From NCBI RefSeq assembly GCF_022346005.1, contig NZ_JAKRMY010000002.1:1-64000 (forward strand): 64,000 nucleotides of DNA, in the 5' to 3' direction. The notes under the pieces were generated by a model, which worked only from the letters and a program-made list of their open reading frames with translations, did not search any database and was not told the DNA's origin. Positions 44,277 through 53,280 of this stretch are shown one piece after another. Made by a program: the position numbers and the translations under genes. This stretch comes from Corynebacterium sp. ACRPS. GTDB lineage: Bacteria > Actinomycetota > Actinomycetes > Mycobacteriales > Mycobacteriaceae. Every line of letters starts with the position of its first letter. Within the stretch, counting starts at the first letter, position 1.

Positions 44277-45350
44277 CTAGAGCCAGTGGTTTTTCCGGAA
44301 CCACGCCCACAGGCCGCCGACGACAGCCACCATGATGATTATTGCCATGGGATAGCCAAAGGCCCAGTGCAGCTCCGGCATGATATCGAAGTTCATGCCG
44401 TAAATTCCGGCGACTAGCGTCGGCGCTGCCCACATACCGACGACGGCGGAGATCGTGCGCATATCGGAGTTTTGCTGCATAGTGACCTTGGCCACAGAGG
44501 CATCAATAAGCGAGGTCAAGCGTTCATCGAAGCTGGCCACCAAGTCATTGACCACGAGCTCGTGGTCGTAGACATCGCGCAGGTATGACCGGATCTGCTT
44601 AGAGATGAGATCCTTGTGATCCGAGACCATCGCCTTTAATGCCGCAGAGAGCGGGTAAATGGCGTGCTTCATCTCCAAGACTTCGCGCTTGAACATATAA
44701 ATGCGGTCGACGTCGAATTTGAGGTTAGGGGTAAAGATTTCCTCTTCGAGTTCATCGACTTCATCGCTAATCAGGCGGGCGACCTCGGAGTAGCGGTCCA
44801 CCATCATGTCCAGGATCTTCCAGGCCATGGCGACGGGGCCGAGCTCCACCAGGTCCTGCTCGTCTTCGACCGTGTAGGCCAGATTGGGCAGCTTCGCACC
44901 GTGGCGAACGGTGATGATGAAGTTAGAGCCCATAATCATCTGGATTTCGCCCGTAGAAATGATCTGGCGCTTATCTTGCACCTCATCGTGGTCGCGGTAA
45001 TTCACCGAGCGGGCCACCACAAAGAGCTGGTCATCGTAGCGCTCTAGCTTAGGGCGCTGGTGGGCCATAACGGCGTCTTCCACGATGAGCTCGTGGATGC
45101 CAAATTGCGAGGCGATCTTCGTCATCTGAGATTCATAAGGCTCATGCAGGCCCACCCAGACAAACCCGCGGCCATATTCCGCAACGGTTTCCAGGGCGGA
45201 ATGTGCGGAATACTCGCCGGGTAGGGCCTCACCATCGACGAAGACGCGGCAGTGCTCAATGGCGCGCTCCGCGGGAACCGGCGGGAAGGAGGGCTGACTA
45301 GGAGGCGTGGATTTCTTTCGGCCCCTAAAGGGCGTGGGTACGGACGGCAT
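44277..45350 (-). CDS. corA: CorA-family magnesium/cobalt transporter
   Basis: 357 residues from the ATG at 45350, with an ideal AAAGGAGG upstream. A long cytoplasmic domain with a coiled coil (VDRYSEVARLISDEVDELEE) precedes two C-terminal helices; the first ends in YGMNFDIMPELHW with the GMN selectivity motif, the second is PMAIIIMVAVVGGLWAWF. It forms a pentameric channel for Mg or Co. The stop lies two bases from the convergent thioesterase stop. Confidence 0.93.
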   Translation of the reverse strand: MPSVPTPFRGRKKSTPPSQPSFPPVPAERAIEHCRVFVDGEALPGEYSAHSALETVAEYGRGFVWVGLHEPYESQMTKIASQFGIHELIVEDAVMAHQRPKLERYDDQLFVVARSVNYRDHDEVQDKRQIISTGEIQMIMGSNFIITVRHGAKLPNLAYTVEDEQDLVELGPVAMAWKILDMMVDRYSEVARLISDEVDELEEEIFTPNLKFDVDRIYMFKREVLEMKHAIYPLSAALKAMVSDHKDLISKQIRSYLRDVYDHELVVNDLVASFDERLTSLIDASVAKVTMQQNSDMRTISAVVGMWAAPTLVAGIYGMNFDIMPELHWAFGYPMAIIIMVAVVGGLWAWFRKNHWL

Positions 45351-45453
45351 CGTTTCAGCCTCCTTTGCACGGTAGTGCGGATAGTAACGCAATCAAGTAG
45401 TAAAACGGGCCACGTTTTACGCAGCGGGTAAAGCTTACACCGACGGTGGGTAA

Positions 45454-45469
45454 TATAATCGAATCTATG
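45454..45469 (+). promoter_or_regulatory. Leaderless promoter of a methyltransferase gene
   Basis: TATAAT at 45454-45459 is followed after seven bases by the ATG at 45467, so transcription would begin at or next to the start codon. No ribosome-binding site is present. The -35 region is weak. Confidence 0.6.
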
Positions 45470-46069
45470 CCAACGTGGAAAGAAGTTACCGAAGCCAATC
45501 CCGCCCACTCCCATAATTTCGCCCGCAAATGGAAGATGCTGGAGGCGCAGGGCAAAGACATTCATGGGGAGGCCCGGCTTGTCGATGCCATGGTGGAGCG
45601 CAATTCCACCATCCTCGACGCCGGCTGTGGAACCGGCCGCGTCGGCGGGGAATTGCTGCGCCGCGGTCACAGCGTGGTGGGCATTGACGTGGACCCCATT
45701 TTGATCGAACACGCCGAACATGACTTCCCCGACGGCGAGTGGTTCGTCGGGGACCTGTGCACGGAAGAGGTTCCTGAAGGCCCCTTTGACTTGGCTGTTT
45801 CCGCAGGAAACGTCATGGGCTTTTTGGCCGTGGACGGCCGCGAGCAAGCACTGCGAAATATTTTTAACTCGCTGACCCCCGGAGGGCGCTTCGTCACCGG
45901 CTTTGGGGAAGGCCGCGGATGGGACTTCCAGGACTTCCTCGATATGGCGCAGAAGGTGGGCTACCGCGTTGACTTCACGTTTTCTTCCTGGGACATGAAG
46001 CTATTTTCGGAGCATTCCACCTTCTTGGTCGCCGTGCTATCTAGGCCTGGCGCGGACCTCTTGGCCTAA
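45467..46069 (+). CDS. Class I SAM-dependent methyltransferase
   Basis: 200 residues from the ATG at 45467. The SAM motif ILDAGCGTGRVGGELL lies near residue 50, followed by VVGIDVDPILIEHAE and GPFDLAVSAGNVMGFL. This is a small-molecule methyltransferase of methyltransf_25 type; substrate unknown. The message is probably leaderless because a perfect TATAAT is seven bases upstream. It converges with the thiamine operon. Confidence 0.82.
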   Translation: MPTWKEVTEANPAHSHNFARKWKMLEAQGKDIHGEARLVDAMVERNSTILDAGCGTGRVGGELLRRGHSVVGIDVDPILIEHAEHDFPDGEWFVGDLCTEEVPEGPFDLAVSAGNVMGFLAVDGREQALRNIFNSLTPGGRFVTGFGEGRGWDFQDFLDMAQKVGYRVDFTFSSWDMKLFSEHSTFLVAVLSRPGADLLA

Positions 46070-46073
46070 GGCC

Positions 46074-47609
46074 TTAAAAGCGCCGGTCCGCTTGGTCGAA
46101 GAAATCGACCTCGTGGATGCTGGCGCTGATAAAGGCGCGCTCGGCGCGGGTCCGAGTGGCCTCATCCGCCTTCTCCAGGTTTTCCTCCACAATCTTGATG
46201 CTCTCGCGCACCCCGGCGAGGAAATCTTCGCCGCCGTAGACCTCCAACCAAGCATGGTAGGGGTGATCGGGCGAGTCGAATTCCGCCAAATGCAGGCCTA
46301 CCTCTGCATACAGCCAGTAGCAGGGCAGCACCGCCGCGATGCCAACGGCATAATCGTCCGTATGCGTGCTGCGGATGAGGAAATCCGTGTAGGCGCTGGT
46401 CACCCGCGAGGGCGCCGTGGTGGCCGAATCCTTCAACCACCCGCGGTGCAGTTCAGCCTCCTCCGCGAGGCACTCATAAGCGCCCTGCGCCCAGTGCAAT
46501 TGCTGTGCGGTATCGGGTGCCTGGCTGGCGAGGCGAGCCAGGGCCTTCGAGTAGGACGCCAGGTACTGCGAATCCTGATCGAGGTAGAAGCTGAAAGCAT
46601 CGTTGGCAAGTGCACCGGAACCCAGCTTCTGAATAAAGGGGAGTGCCTTTACCTGCTCCCAGTGATCCGCAGCGATATTCCACAGGCGCTGCGTGTACGG
46701 GCCTGCGGCCGCAACCCGCGGCTGTTCCGGGTTTTCCACCTCTTCCAAAGGCCCAGCCAGGTGAGGAAGCGGGACCGAGGATGCAGCCCGCATCAAGCGC
46801 TGCGAGCGGTGCAGGTGGTCCACCGGGCCGCTGCCCTTGCCGACGGCCAGCGCATCCGCATTGGCAATCGCCTCGTGCAGCCAGTCCGTGGACCATTCGA
46901 GGGCGCTTGCGGCATCATCGCCTGCGCCGAGCCGCGTTGCGAGGGCAGAGGAGAGGGAGCAGCCAGTGCCGTGGGTATTCTTCGTCTGCACCCGGGCCGA
47001 TTCCACGCGGTGAACCGTGCCATCGCCGGTGACCACGGCGTTATCGGCAATCGCCGAATCAAGGTGTCCGCCCTTGACGATGACCGCCGTATCCGCCTCA
47101 GCGGCCCATGCCTTAGCCACCTCGATGGCACGATCCAGGTCCGCGGCTTCTTCCGTCTGCGTCAGTACGGCCAGCTCCTTGAGATTGGGCGTGATGACAT
47201 CAGCGCGGGAGCACAGTTCGCGCACCGCCTTTTCCGCCTCGGGGGCCAAGAGGCGATCGCCGCTGGTGGCAACCATGACTGGGTCCAAGACCACGGGGAC
47301 GGATGGGTCGATGCGGTCGAGGAAGGTGGCCACAAGGTCGGTGATGTTGGCATCGGCAAGCATGCCGATCTTAATGGCATCGATGTCTACGTCCTCGCGG
47401 ACCGAATCCAGCTGCTCCTGGAGGAAATCCAGCGGCGGGACGTGGACGCTGCGCACGCCCTGGGTATTTTGGGCGACCAGCGCAGTGACCACGCTCATTC
47501 CGTACCCGCCCGCGGCGGCGATGGACTTCAGATCGGCCTGGATGCCGGCTCCGCCTGTGGGATCGGTTCCAGCAATCGAGAGAATTCGGGGATAAGTTCC
47601 TTTAGCCAC
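46074..47609 (-). CDS. thiD: Fused HMP-P kinase (ThiD) and TenA-like thiaminase II
   Basis: 511 residues. Residues 1-265 are ThiD: SIAGTDPTGGAGIQADLK, VLDPVMVATSGDRLL and KNTHGTGCSLSSALA with the anion-hole Gly and catalytic Cys. Residues 290-511 are TenA-like: HWEQVKALPFIQKLG, DAFSFYLDQDSQYLASYSKAL, ECLAEEAELHRGW and VLPCYWLYAEVG. ThiD phosphorylates hydroxymethylpyrimidine phosphate; TenA salvages pyrimidine from thiamine breakdown products. The fusion is common in corynebacteria. It ends the thiM-thiE-thiD/tenA operon. Confidence 0.93.
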   Translation of the reverse strand: MAKGTYPRILSIAGTDPTGGAGIQADLKSIAAAGGYGMSVVTALVAQNTQGVRSVHVPPLDFLQEQLDSVREDVDIDAIKIGMLADANITDLVATFLDRIDPSVPVVLDPVMVATSGDRLLAPEAEKAVRELCSRADVITPNLKELAVLTQTEEAADLDRAIEVAKAWAAEADTAVIVKGGHLDSAIADNAVVTGDGTVHRVESARVQTKNTHGTGCSLSSALATRLGAGDDAASALEWSTDWLHEAIANADALAVGKGSGPVDHLHRSQRLMRAASSVPLPHLAGPLEEVENPEQPRVAAAGPYTQRLWNIAADHWEQVKALPFIQKLGSGALANDAFSFYLDQDSQYLASYSKALARLASQAPDTAQQLHWAQGAYECLAEEAELHRGWLKDSATTAPSRVTSAYTDFLIRSTHTDDYAVGIAAVLPCYWLYAEVGLHLAEFDSPDHPYHAWLEVYGGEDFLAGVRESIKIVEENLEKADEATRTRAERAFISASIHEVDFFDQADRRF

Positions 47610-48231
47610 GGTAGGCCTCCTTTAGGTTGTGTGCTGCGGCTGCCGGGTCATCGGCAGCCATGATGTCGCTGACCACGCAGATCCCTGCGAAGTCGCTTCC
47701 GGAAAGTTCATGGGCATTGTGTGCTTTGATGCCGCCGATGGCGACGGACTCGAGGCCGCGTTCGCGCGCCGCGGTGGCAAGGCGCCTGGCGGCCTCAGCG
47801 CCGATTCCCGCGGGTGCATTCTTCTTGGTCGCTGTCGAGTGAACCGGGCCAATGCCAATGACGTCGGGGGCTTGCTGCGGATCGATGGCGTCCAATTCCT
47901 GCTGCGTTCCCACCGAAAGCCCGATGAGCTTATCGGGACCGAGCAGAGCACGGGCTTGGGATAAGTCCATATCGTCTTGGCCAATGTGCAGGTGGCAGCC
48001 TACCCTGGCCGCGACCTCGGCGCGGTCATTGATAAAGAGCGGGACGTCGCCCAAGACCTCCAGAAGCTCGCGGGCGGTAGCCTCGACCTCCTCGTCGCTG
48101 GCATCTTTATCGCGCAATTGCACGACGGTCGCCCCGCCACGCACCGCCTCTTGCACGATGGGAACGACCTGGTCCCGCCCGCCGGCGAGGTCTGGGTCGG
48201 TGATGAGATACAGCGTCCAATCGATGCTCAT
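47602..48231 (-). CDS. thiE: Thiamine-phosphate synthase
   Basis: 209 residues, TIM-barrel. Motifs: [22 protein letters not shown] near residue 36, [47 protein letters not shown], then [13 protein letters not shown] and the phosphate-binding [10 protein letters not shown]. It joins HMP-PP and thiazole phosphate to give thiamine monophosphate. It overlaps thiM by four bases and thiD by eight. Confidence 0.95.
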   Translation of the reverse strand: MSIDWTLYLITDPDLAGGRDQVVPIVQEAVRGGATVVQLRDKDASDEEVEATARELLEVLGDVPLFINDRAEVAARVGCHLHIGQDDMDLSQARALLGPDKLIGLSVGTQQELDAIDPQQAPDVIGIGPVHSTATKKNAPAGIGAEAARRLATAARERGLESVAIGGIKAHNAHELSGSDFAGICVVSDIMAADDPAAAAHNLKEAYRG

Positions 48232-49052
48232 GCTAGCCCCGCAACGTCCGCGACCTCGGAGGCAGAGGTGTGCTCTTCGATGGCGTCAGTGGTGAGCTCA
48301 TGCAGCGCATCGAGCCAGGCAACCGCAAAGGAGCCAGGCGCAGTAGATTTCTCAGCGGCAACGCTGCCCGCGGCCCCGACATGCGCATGCGCGGCGATCA
48401 TAGCCGCGAATGGATCATCCCACGCTGCCAGGTAGGCCGCGCAGATGGCACCTAGCGAACACCCCGTTCCGATGACGTTTTGCAGCATCGGGTGCCCAGA
48501 CTCGAGGCTTACCGCACGCGGCCTTTCGCCTGCCTGCACGATGAGATCCGTGGGGCCAGATACGCCGATGACGGCCCCAGTTTCGCGGGAAAGTTTGAGT
48601 GCTGGTTCCAGCGCGGCCTCCACGCCATCGGTGGATTCCACGCCGCGCCCGCCGGCTCCGGTTCCAGCCAAGGCGATGATTTCGGAGGCGTTGCCGCGAA
48701 TCGCAGTCGGACCCTGCGGCAAGACTTCATGCATGAACTCGGTGCGCTTTTTTAGCCCGCCCGCACCGACGGGGTCAAGGACCCACGGGTTTCCAGCCGC
48801 GGTCGCACCGGCGATTGCCTCACGCATGCCGGCGTATTGCTCGGAATTCGGCGTGCCGCAATTGATGAGCACGCCGCTGGCGATCCTCGCAAACTCTTGC
48901 GACTCTTCCAGAGTATCTACCATTGCCGGGCTGGCGCCGATGGCCAATAGCGCATTGGCAGAAATATTGCTGACGACCTTATTGGTCAAGCACTGAATAA
49001 GTGGAGCGGTATCGCGCACCGCATCGTGGGCACGCAGAAATGATAAGTCCAC
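48228..49052 (-). CDS. thiM: Hydroxyethylthiazole kinase
   Basis: 274 residues taking the GTG at 49052, five bases after AAGGGA. The frame is open to 49121 but that would place codons inside the riboswitch. Motifs: [30 protein letters not shown] at the start, [16 protein letters not shown], and [15 protein letters not shown] with the catalytic Cys. It phosphorylates the thiazole alcohol for salvage. First gene of the thiamine operon and under direct TPP control. Confidence 0.92.
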   Translation of the reverse strand: MDLSFLRAHDAVRDTAPLIQCLTNKVVSNISANALLAIGASPAMVDTLEESQEFARIASGVLINCGTPNSEQYAGMREAIAGATAAGNPWVLDPVGAGGLKKRTEFMHEVLPQGPTAIRGNASEIIALAGTGAGGRGVESTDGVEAALEPALKLSRETGAVIGVSGPTDLIVQAGERPRAVSLESGHPMLQNVIGTGCSLGAICAAYLAAWDDPFAAMIAAHAHVGAAGSVAAEKSTAPGSFAVAWLDALHELTTDAIEEHTSASEVADVAGLA

Positions 49053-49131
49053 AACAATCCCTTCGCTAGTTCTAACTGAGAGCAGGTTCGATGGGTTTAT
49101 CTCAGCCACGGTGCGTGGCACCCCATGTTGT
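49051..49131 (-). promoter_or_regulatory. TPP (THI-box) riboswitch controlling thiM
   Basis: Read on the minus strand: P1 ACAACA (49131-49126), GGGGTGC (49124-49118), GGCTGAGA and AACCC in the P2/P3 region, CGAACCTG, then TTAGAACTAGCGAAGGGA and the second P1 strand TGTTGT (49056-49051). These are the conserved TPP-aptamer segments in order. The ribosome-binding site AAGGGA lies within the aptamer end, and two bases of the thiM GTG belong to P1, so ligand binding should block translation directly. Confidence 0.93.
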
Positions 49132-49170
49132 AATGTCCAAGCCTAACAAAAATGGGAAAATAGGAACGAA

Positions 49171-49227
49171 AACAACAAAACCGCCGCCCACAGCCCCGCA
49201 GGCGGGGAGTGAGACGGCGGCTGGTGC
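49171..49227 (-). terminator. Terminator after the NADH dehydrogenase gene
   Basis: On the minus strand CCGCCG (49220-49215) pairs with CGGCGG (49186-49181), with an inner CCCCGC/GCGGGG hairpin, followed by TTTTGTTGTTTTCG. Confidence 0.85.
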
Positions 49228-49237
49228 CGAGGAGAAT

Positions 49238-50593
49238 TTAGTTCTTCTTTTCTTCTTCTGCCTCATCGATGAGGTTGCGGGCGATGCGCTGCTGGGTAGT
49301 AATCTCCAGGTTGCCGCGGTTGCGGGAGAGGATATTAGCTGCCCAGTTGACCAATACGGCCAAGCGGCTGCGCAGGCCAACGACGTAGGTCAAGTGCAGG
49401 CCCAACCATGCCAACCAGCCTGGGAAGCCGGAGAATTCGGTCTTGCCCAGCTTCACAACGGCATTGAAACGGGTCACGATGGCCATCGAGCCCTTGTCGA
49501 AGTACTCGAAAGGTTCCTTTTCATCGGCCGTGGACTCCTCGTCCACCTTAGTCTCGATGAGCTTGGCGACGTGCTCGCCACCCTGAATTGCCACCTGCGC
49601 CAAGCCCGGCAGGCGGTTCAGGGACATCATGTCACCGATGATGTAGACGTTGTTGAAGTCACCAACGGTCATGTCATCGTTCACGGAGACGCGGCCCGCA
49701 CGGTCAGCCTCGACGCCGGCTTGGTCAGCGACCATCTTGCCCAGCGGGGAAGCGGAAACACCAGCGGACCAGATCTTGGTCGCGCCCTCGAGGGTGACCT
49801 CTTCATCGGTCTTCATGTTCTTGTAGGTTACGGAGTCTTCGTTGACATCGGTCACCATGGCGTTCAGGCGCACGTTGACGCCTTCCTTCTCCAGGGTGCG
49901 CTGGGCACGGCGGCCGAGGCGCTTGCCAAACGGCGGGAGTACCTGTGGCGCGCCGTCAAGCAGGTAAATCTTAGCGGCGGAGGTGCCGTAGGTGGAGTAG
50001 ACATCGCTAAGCGTGCGGTTAGCCAACTCAGCGATCTGGCCGGTGAGCTCCACACCGGTCGGGCCGGCGCCAACGATGATGAAGGTGAGGAGGCGCTCGC
50101 GCTCAGCGGGGTCATCGGTAAGCTCAGCTTTTTCGAAGGCGGAAATGATGCGGGAACGCAGCTCCAAGGCATCATCCAAGGTCTTCATGCCAGGTGCAAA
50201 CTCCGCAAAGTGGTCATTGCCAAAGTACGACTGGCTGGAGCCAGCGGCGACCACAAGGGAGTCATAGGAGTAGGTGCGCGAAAAGTCATCGAGCTCGGCG
50301 GTAACCGTCTGGTCTTCCAGGTTAATGTCGGTCACGTTGCCGTTGACAAAGTCCACATTATCCTGGTTGCGCAGCAGCTGGCGGGTCGAGGGCGCAACCT
50401 CACCTGCGGAAATCATGCCGGTTGCCACCTGGTAGAGCATCGGCTGGAACAGGTGGTGGTTCTTCTTATCGATGAGGGTGATCTCAACATCGGCGTTCTT
50501 TAACTTCTTCACAGTGTTAAGACCGCCGAATCCACCGCCAACCACGACAACGTGGTGACGGCTTCCGTTTGGACGATAAGGGGTATCAGTCAT
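49238..50593 (-). CDS. ndh: Type II NADH dehydrogenase
   Basis: 451 residues from the ATG at 50593; the open frame beyond it covers the promoter. FAD motif VVVVGGGFGGLNTVKKL at the N-terminus, NADH-binding FIIVGAGPTGVELTGQIAEL near residue 160, and GRVSVNDDMTVGDFNNVYIIGD for the second FAD contact. The C-terminal part (FPGWLAWLGLHLTYVVGLRSR) associates with the membrane. It passes electrons from NADH to menaquinone without proton pumping and is the main NADH dehydrogenase in corynebacteria. Confidence 0.95.
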   Translation of the reverse strand: MTDTPYRPNGSRHHVVVVGGGFGGLNTVKKLKNADVEITLIDKKNHHLFQPMLYQVATGMISAGEVAPSTRQLLRNQDNVDFVNGNVTDINLEDQTVTAELDDFSRTYSYDSLVVAAGSSQSYFGNDHFAEFAPGMKTLDDALELRSRIISAFEKAELTDDPAERERLLTFIIVGAGPTGVELTGQIAELANRTLSDVYSTYGTSAAKIYLLDGAPQVLPPFGKRLGRRAQRTLEKEGVNVRLNAMVTDVNEDSVTYKNMKTDEEVTLEGATKIWSAGVSASPLGKMVADQAGVEADRAGRVSVNDDMTVGDFNNVYIIGDMMSLNRLPGLAQVAIQGGEHVAKLIETKVDEESTADEKEPFEYFDKGSMAIVTRFNAVVKLGKTEFSGFPGWLAWLGLHLTYVVGLRSRLAVLVNWAANILSRNRGNLEITTQQRIARNLIDEAEEEKKN

Positions 50594-50797
50594 GGAATTA
50601 ATGCGACCTTCCTCGAGAAAGCTTAATTTAAGTACCCGTATAGTGTAAACGCTCGTCACATAACGTGCATACTTGATACCCATTTACATGCGTTTCGGGT
50701 TTCCTTTCCTGCGGAGCGTCTTGACCGAAACCGCTCAGAAACTGGCTAAAATTAGCCCACACCGTGACCCCTTGCACCCAGGAGCGCTCCCCAAACC

Positions 50798-52111
50798 ATG
50801 AGTTTTTCCACCCCCGAGCATTTACGCTCCATCGACGCGGAGGCATGGCCCAATATCGCGACCGTGCCATCGCAGCGCTGGGCGACTCTAAAATCCCGCC
50901 GGGCCGAGGCGGAATTTGCCAAGGCCTGCGATAATGCCGGCTTGGAGCTCGAACTCGATGCGGCGGGCGGCCCCGATTTGAAGGTAGGCCACGATGCGCT
51001 CTTCGAGCGGATCGCCGCTACCGGATGGTTAGGCTTTGCCGAAAGCTACATGGCAGGCGAGTGGACCGTCGAATCCTCCGCCCAATTGGTAAAGGTTTTG
51101 GGCAAGCTCCTACAGGTGGGATACCTCCCAAAGCCGCAGGGACTAAGCGTCCGCGATTCTGAGCCAGGGGAGCTGCCGCTCGATCTGGTGCGCCTCTATG
51201 CCGGCGATGGGTTGAGCCACGTCGGCGGGGTTTTCTCCAGCGGCGTGCCGACGACGATCCGGGAAACGGTCGAAAGCTTTAGCCCGAAAGCCGGCGGCAG
51301 GGAGCCGAAGAGCCACTTTGTCGATGTCACCACCGTCAGCGAGCCCACCAACGTGGACCGAGATGACTTGGGGGAGGCGCAGCGCAGGGCGGCAGATTGG
51401 CTTCTCGATGCCACCCGCACCGGCGCCGGTACCCACCTTCTGGTCTATCCCGCGGCCGGAATGCAGGCCGCGATACGCGCTACCAAGCGCCGCGCCACAG
51501 TAGACGTCCTGACCAGCGATGTTGAACAAATTACCCAGATGCGCGAGGCGCTTGTCTTTGCCGGAACGGAAGACTCTATCCACGTAGAGCGGATTCCGGA
51601 TTCCGTTCCGAGCCCCAAACAGTGGCGCGGGCACTACGACGCGATTATCAGCGTGGAAAAGTTCGAGCAATTAAGCCCGCGAGAGCGCAAGGCCTATATC
51701 CGGGTCCTCGATCGCTTCCTTACCGCAAACGGGCGGGCGGCTTTTCAATCCACCGTGGCCACCGAATCCATGTCGGACGCGGCACGAGCTTCCCTGCAAG
51801 CCATGCGGGCCTATATCTGGCCCGGCCTCGACTACCCGCTGACCATGGATGTGCACCGGCTCGTGGATAAGAACTCTCACCTGCGCATCGTGTCCGAAAC
51901 GCACGTGGGTAGCCACTATATTGAGTCCCTGCGTCAACAACGTTCCTTTTTCGATGGGCACCTGCGCGAGGCCGCCGCTGCCGGCTTTGATCCGGTTTTC
52001 CGCAGGTTATGGACCTTCCAATTCGCACTTCGCGAGGCGCTCATGACCCTAGGGATGATAGACTCCGTCCAATTTGGCCTAACCCACCGCAATCGCGGCG
52101 GGCGGCGTTAG
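50798..52111 (+). CDS. Divergent CfaS-like (mycolic/cyclopropane) methyltransferase family protein
   Basis: 437 residues. The C-terminal half follows cyclopropane fatty-acid synthase: HYDAIISVEKFEQLSPRERKAYIRVLDRFL, then HLRIVSETHVGSHYIESLRQ, and FRRLWTFQFALREALMTLGMI. The N-terminal half also resembles CfaS (GFAESYMAGEWTVESSAQLV). However the SAM-binding motif (normally DIGCGWGG) is replaced by LLVYPAAGMQAAIRAT, so methyl transfer from SAM is doubtful. It may have a structural or altered role. Divergent from ndh across a 204-base gap; TAAAAT at 50747-50752 is a possible -10. Confidence 0.75.
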   Translation: MSFSTPEHLRSIDAEAWPNIATVPSQRWATLKSRRAEAEFAKACDNAGLELELDAAGGPDLKVGHDALFERIAATGWLGFAESYMAGEWTVESSAQLVKVLGKLLQVGYLPKPQGLSVRDSEPGELPLDLVRLYAGDGLSHVGGVFSSGVPTTIRETVESFSPKAGGREPKSHFVDVTTVSEPTNVDRDDLGEAQRRAADWLLDATRTGAGTHLLVYPAAGMQAAIRATKRRATVDVLTSDVEQITQMREALVFAGTEDSIHVERIPDSVPSPKQWRGHYDAIISVEKFEQLSPRERKAYIRVLDRFLTANGRAAFQSTVATESMSDAARASLQAMRAYIWPGLDYPLTMDVHRLVDKNSHLRIVSETHVGSHYIESLRQQRSFFDGHLREAAAAGFDPVFRRLWTFQFALREALMTLGMIDSVQFGLTHRNRGGRR

Positions 52112-52116
52112 GATTT

Positions 52117-53022
52117 TTATTGCGGAAGCTCGTCGAATTCGTCTAGCAAGTCAACGCTCGGGACGAAAAAGTTCGTACCGGTCAGGGCCGTGGAGAAGTC
52201 CAGGATCCGGTCGTAATTGCCTTCCGGATCGCCGATAAACATATTGCGCAAACGCTCGTTGATATCTTCTGGGTCTTTGGCATAGCCGATGAAGTACGTG
52301 CCCATCTCACCTGCGGCAAAGGAACCGAAAACCATATTCTCGCGGTAGATATCTTCCTCAAGGTCATTGAGGGCCACGTGGGAATTGGAGGGCTGCGTAT
52401 CCTCATCGAGCTCCACGTCATCGGCCTTGGTGCGCCCGATAACGCGTTCTTGCTCTTCGGTGCTGATGCCGCTCCATTTATTGAGGTCATGGGTGTACTT
52501 TTGCACGGTGACGTAGGAGCCGCGGGGATAATCGGCGTCATCGGCAAGCAGCACTGTCTCTAGAGCTTCCTCGGGGAGGGGATTGGCGGTGCCATCCACA
52601 AAGCCTAGGAGGTCGCGCTGGTCCAAGTACTTGAAGCCCTGGGTCTCATCGATGACGGTGGCGGCATCGCCCAGCTGGCGCAGGACCTGGCGCGCCATCT
52701 CGTGGCAGAGGTCATAGGTATTCGCGCGGAAATGCAGCAGGATATCGCCGGGCGTGGAAGGTGCCTTGTAAGTGCCCTCGAGCGCCTCGAACTCCTTGAG
52801 CTTGTCCGGGCGGGGAGCGCTGGTAAGGCGCGGCCACATGGACGCGCCGATGCCGACGACCGTATACAGCTCGCCCTCATTGTGGCGGAAATTGACGGAC
52901 TTGAAGGTATCGCTAAAAGCGGAGAGCATGTCCCGAGTGGCTTGCTCGCCGCCTTCCGCAATATCCAAGACCAGGAACAGGGCGGCGCGGGAAGGCTTTT
53001 TAACAACGCGTTGAATAGTCAT
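52117..53022 (-). CDS. Dye-decolorizing (DyP-type) heme peroxidase
   Basis: 301 residues from the ATG at 53022 (GGAG just upstream; an ATG at 53034 is also possible). The DyP signature LLGFVDGTANP near residue 135 carries the GxxDG aspartate; a His in NSHVALND is the candidate heme ligand, and the C-terminal region FFVPSVDLLDEFDEL is family-like. No Tat signal is visible, so it is cytosolic or encapsulin-loaded; the C-terminal tail is short and no encapsulin gene is adjacent. It uses peroxide to oxidise dyes or other substrates. Confidence 0.9.
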   Translation of the reverse strand: MTIQRVVKKPSRAALFLVLDIAEGGEQATRDMLSAFSDTFKSVNFRHNEGELYTVVGIGASMWPRLTSAPRPDKLKEFEALEGTYKAPSTPGDILLHFRANTYDLCHEMARQVLRQLGDAATVIDETQGFKYLDQRDLLGFVDGTANPLPEEALETVLLADDADYPRGSYVTVQKYTHDLNKWSGISTEEQERVIGRTKADDVELDEDTQPSNSHVALNDLEEDIYRENMVFGSFAAGEMGTYFIGYAKDPEDINERLRNMFIGDPEGNYDRILDFSTALTGTNFFVPSVDLLDEFDELPQ

Positions 53023-53120
53023 GAGCTCCAGCATATGTGTTGGCCTTGGGCGTTGCACGTTTGGTGTATGTGGTGCTTGGGTGCTTGGGTTCGGGCGGGA
53101 TGTGGATGCTTTGATGCGTT

Positions 53121-53170
53121 TTGACAAATAGTGGGCCAATTTAGGGCTTTTGGAGGGCACTATTTGTCAA
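53121..53170. repeat. 13-bp perfect inverted repeat with a 24-base centre
   Basis: TTGACAAATAGTG at 53121-53133 is exactly complementary to CACTATTTGTCAA at 53158-53170. Both arms contain TTGACA, but neither has a -10 at 17 bases. Read as RNA it would form a long stem-loop, and it lies about 100 bases upstream of the DyP start. Confidence 0.8.
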
Positions 53171-53256
53171 TTTGGAACATTTTGCGCTGTGAGTGGCTTG
53201 AACATTCTTATTTGACGGGCCTCGGCACGATGGGAGGGACTTCCACGGATCTAAAA

Positions 53257-53280
53257 TGACATAATGTACATTATCGGACA
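53257..53280. repeat. Palindrome resembling a serine-resolvase crossover site
   Basis: The core ATAATGTACATTAT (53261-53274) is a perfect palindrome, flanked by TGAC on the left and CGGACA on the right. Read in the opposite direction the right part is TGTCCGATAATGT, which looks like the half-sites of Tn3-type res crossover sites. No resolvase gene is present. Confidence 0.4.

Noticed and set aside
46092..47663. Open frame of 523 codons on the plus strand opposite thiD/tenA
   Set aside because: It is antisense to a gene with clear ThiD and TenA motifs; its translation has no recognisable domain, and long antisense frames are expected in GC-rich DNA.
49091..50503. Open frame of 470 codons on the plus strand opposite ndh
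   Set aside because: Antisense to a well-conserved NADH dehydrogenase; no domain and no promoter or ribosome-binding site.
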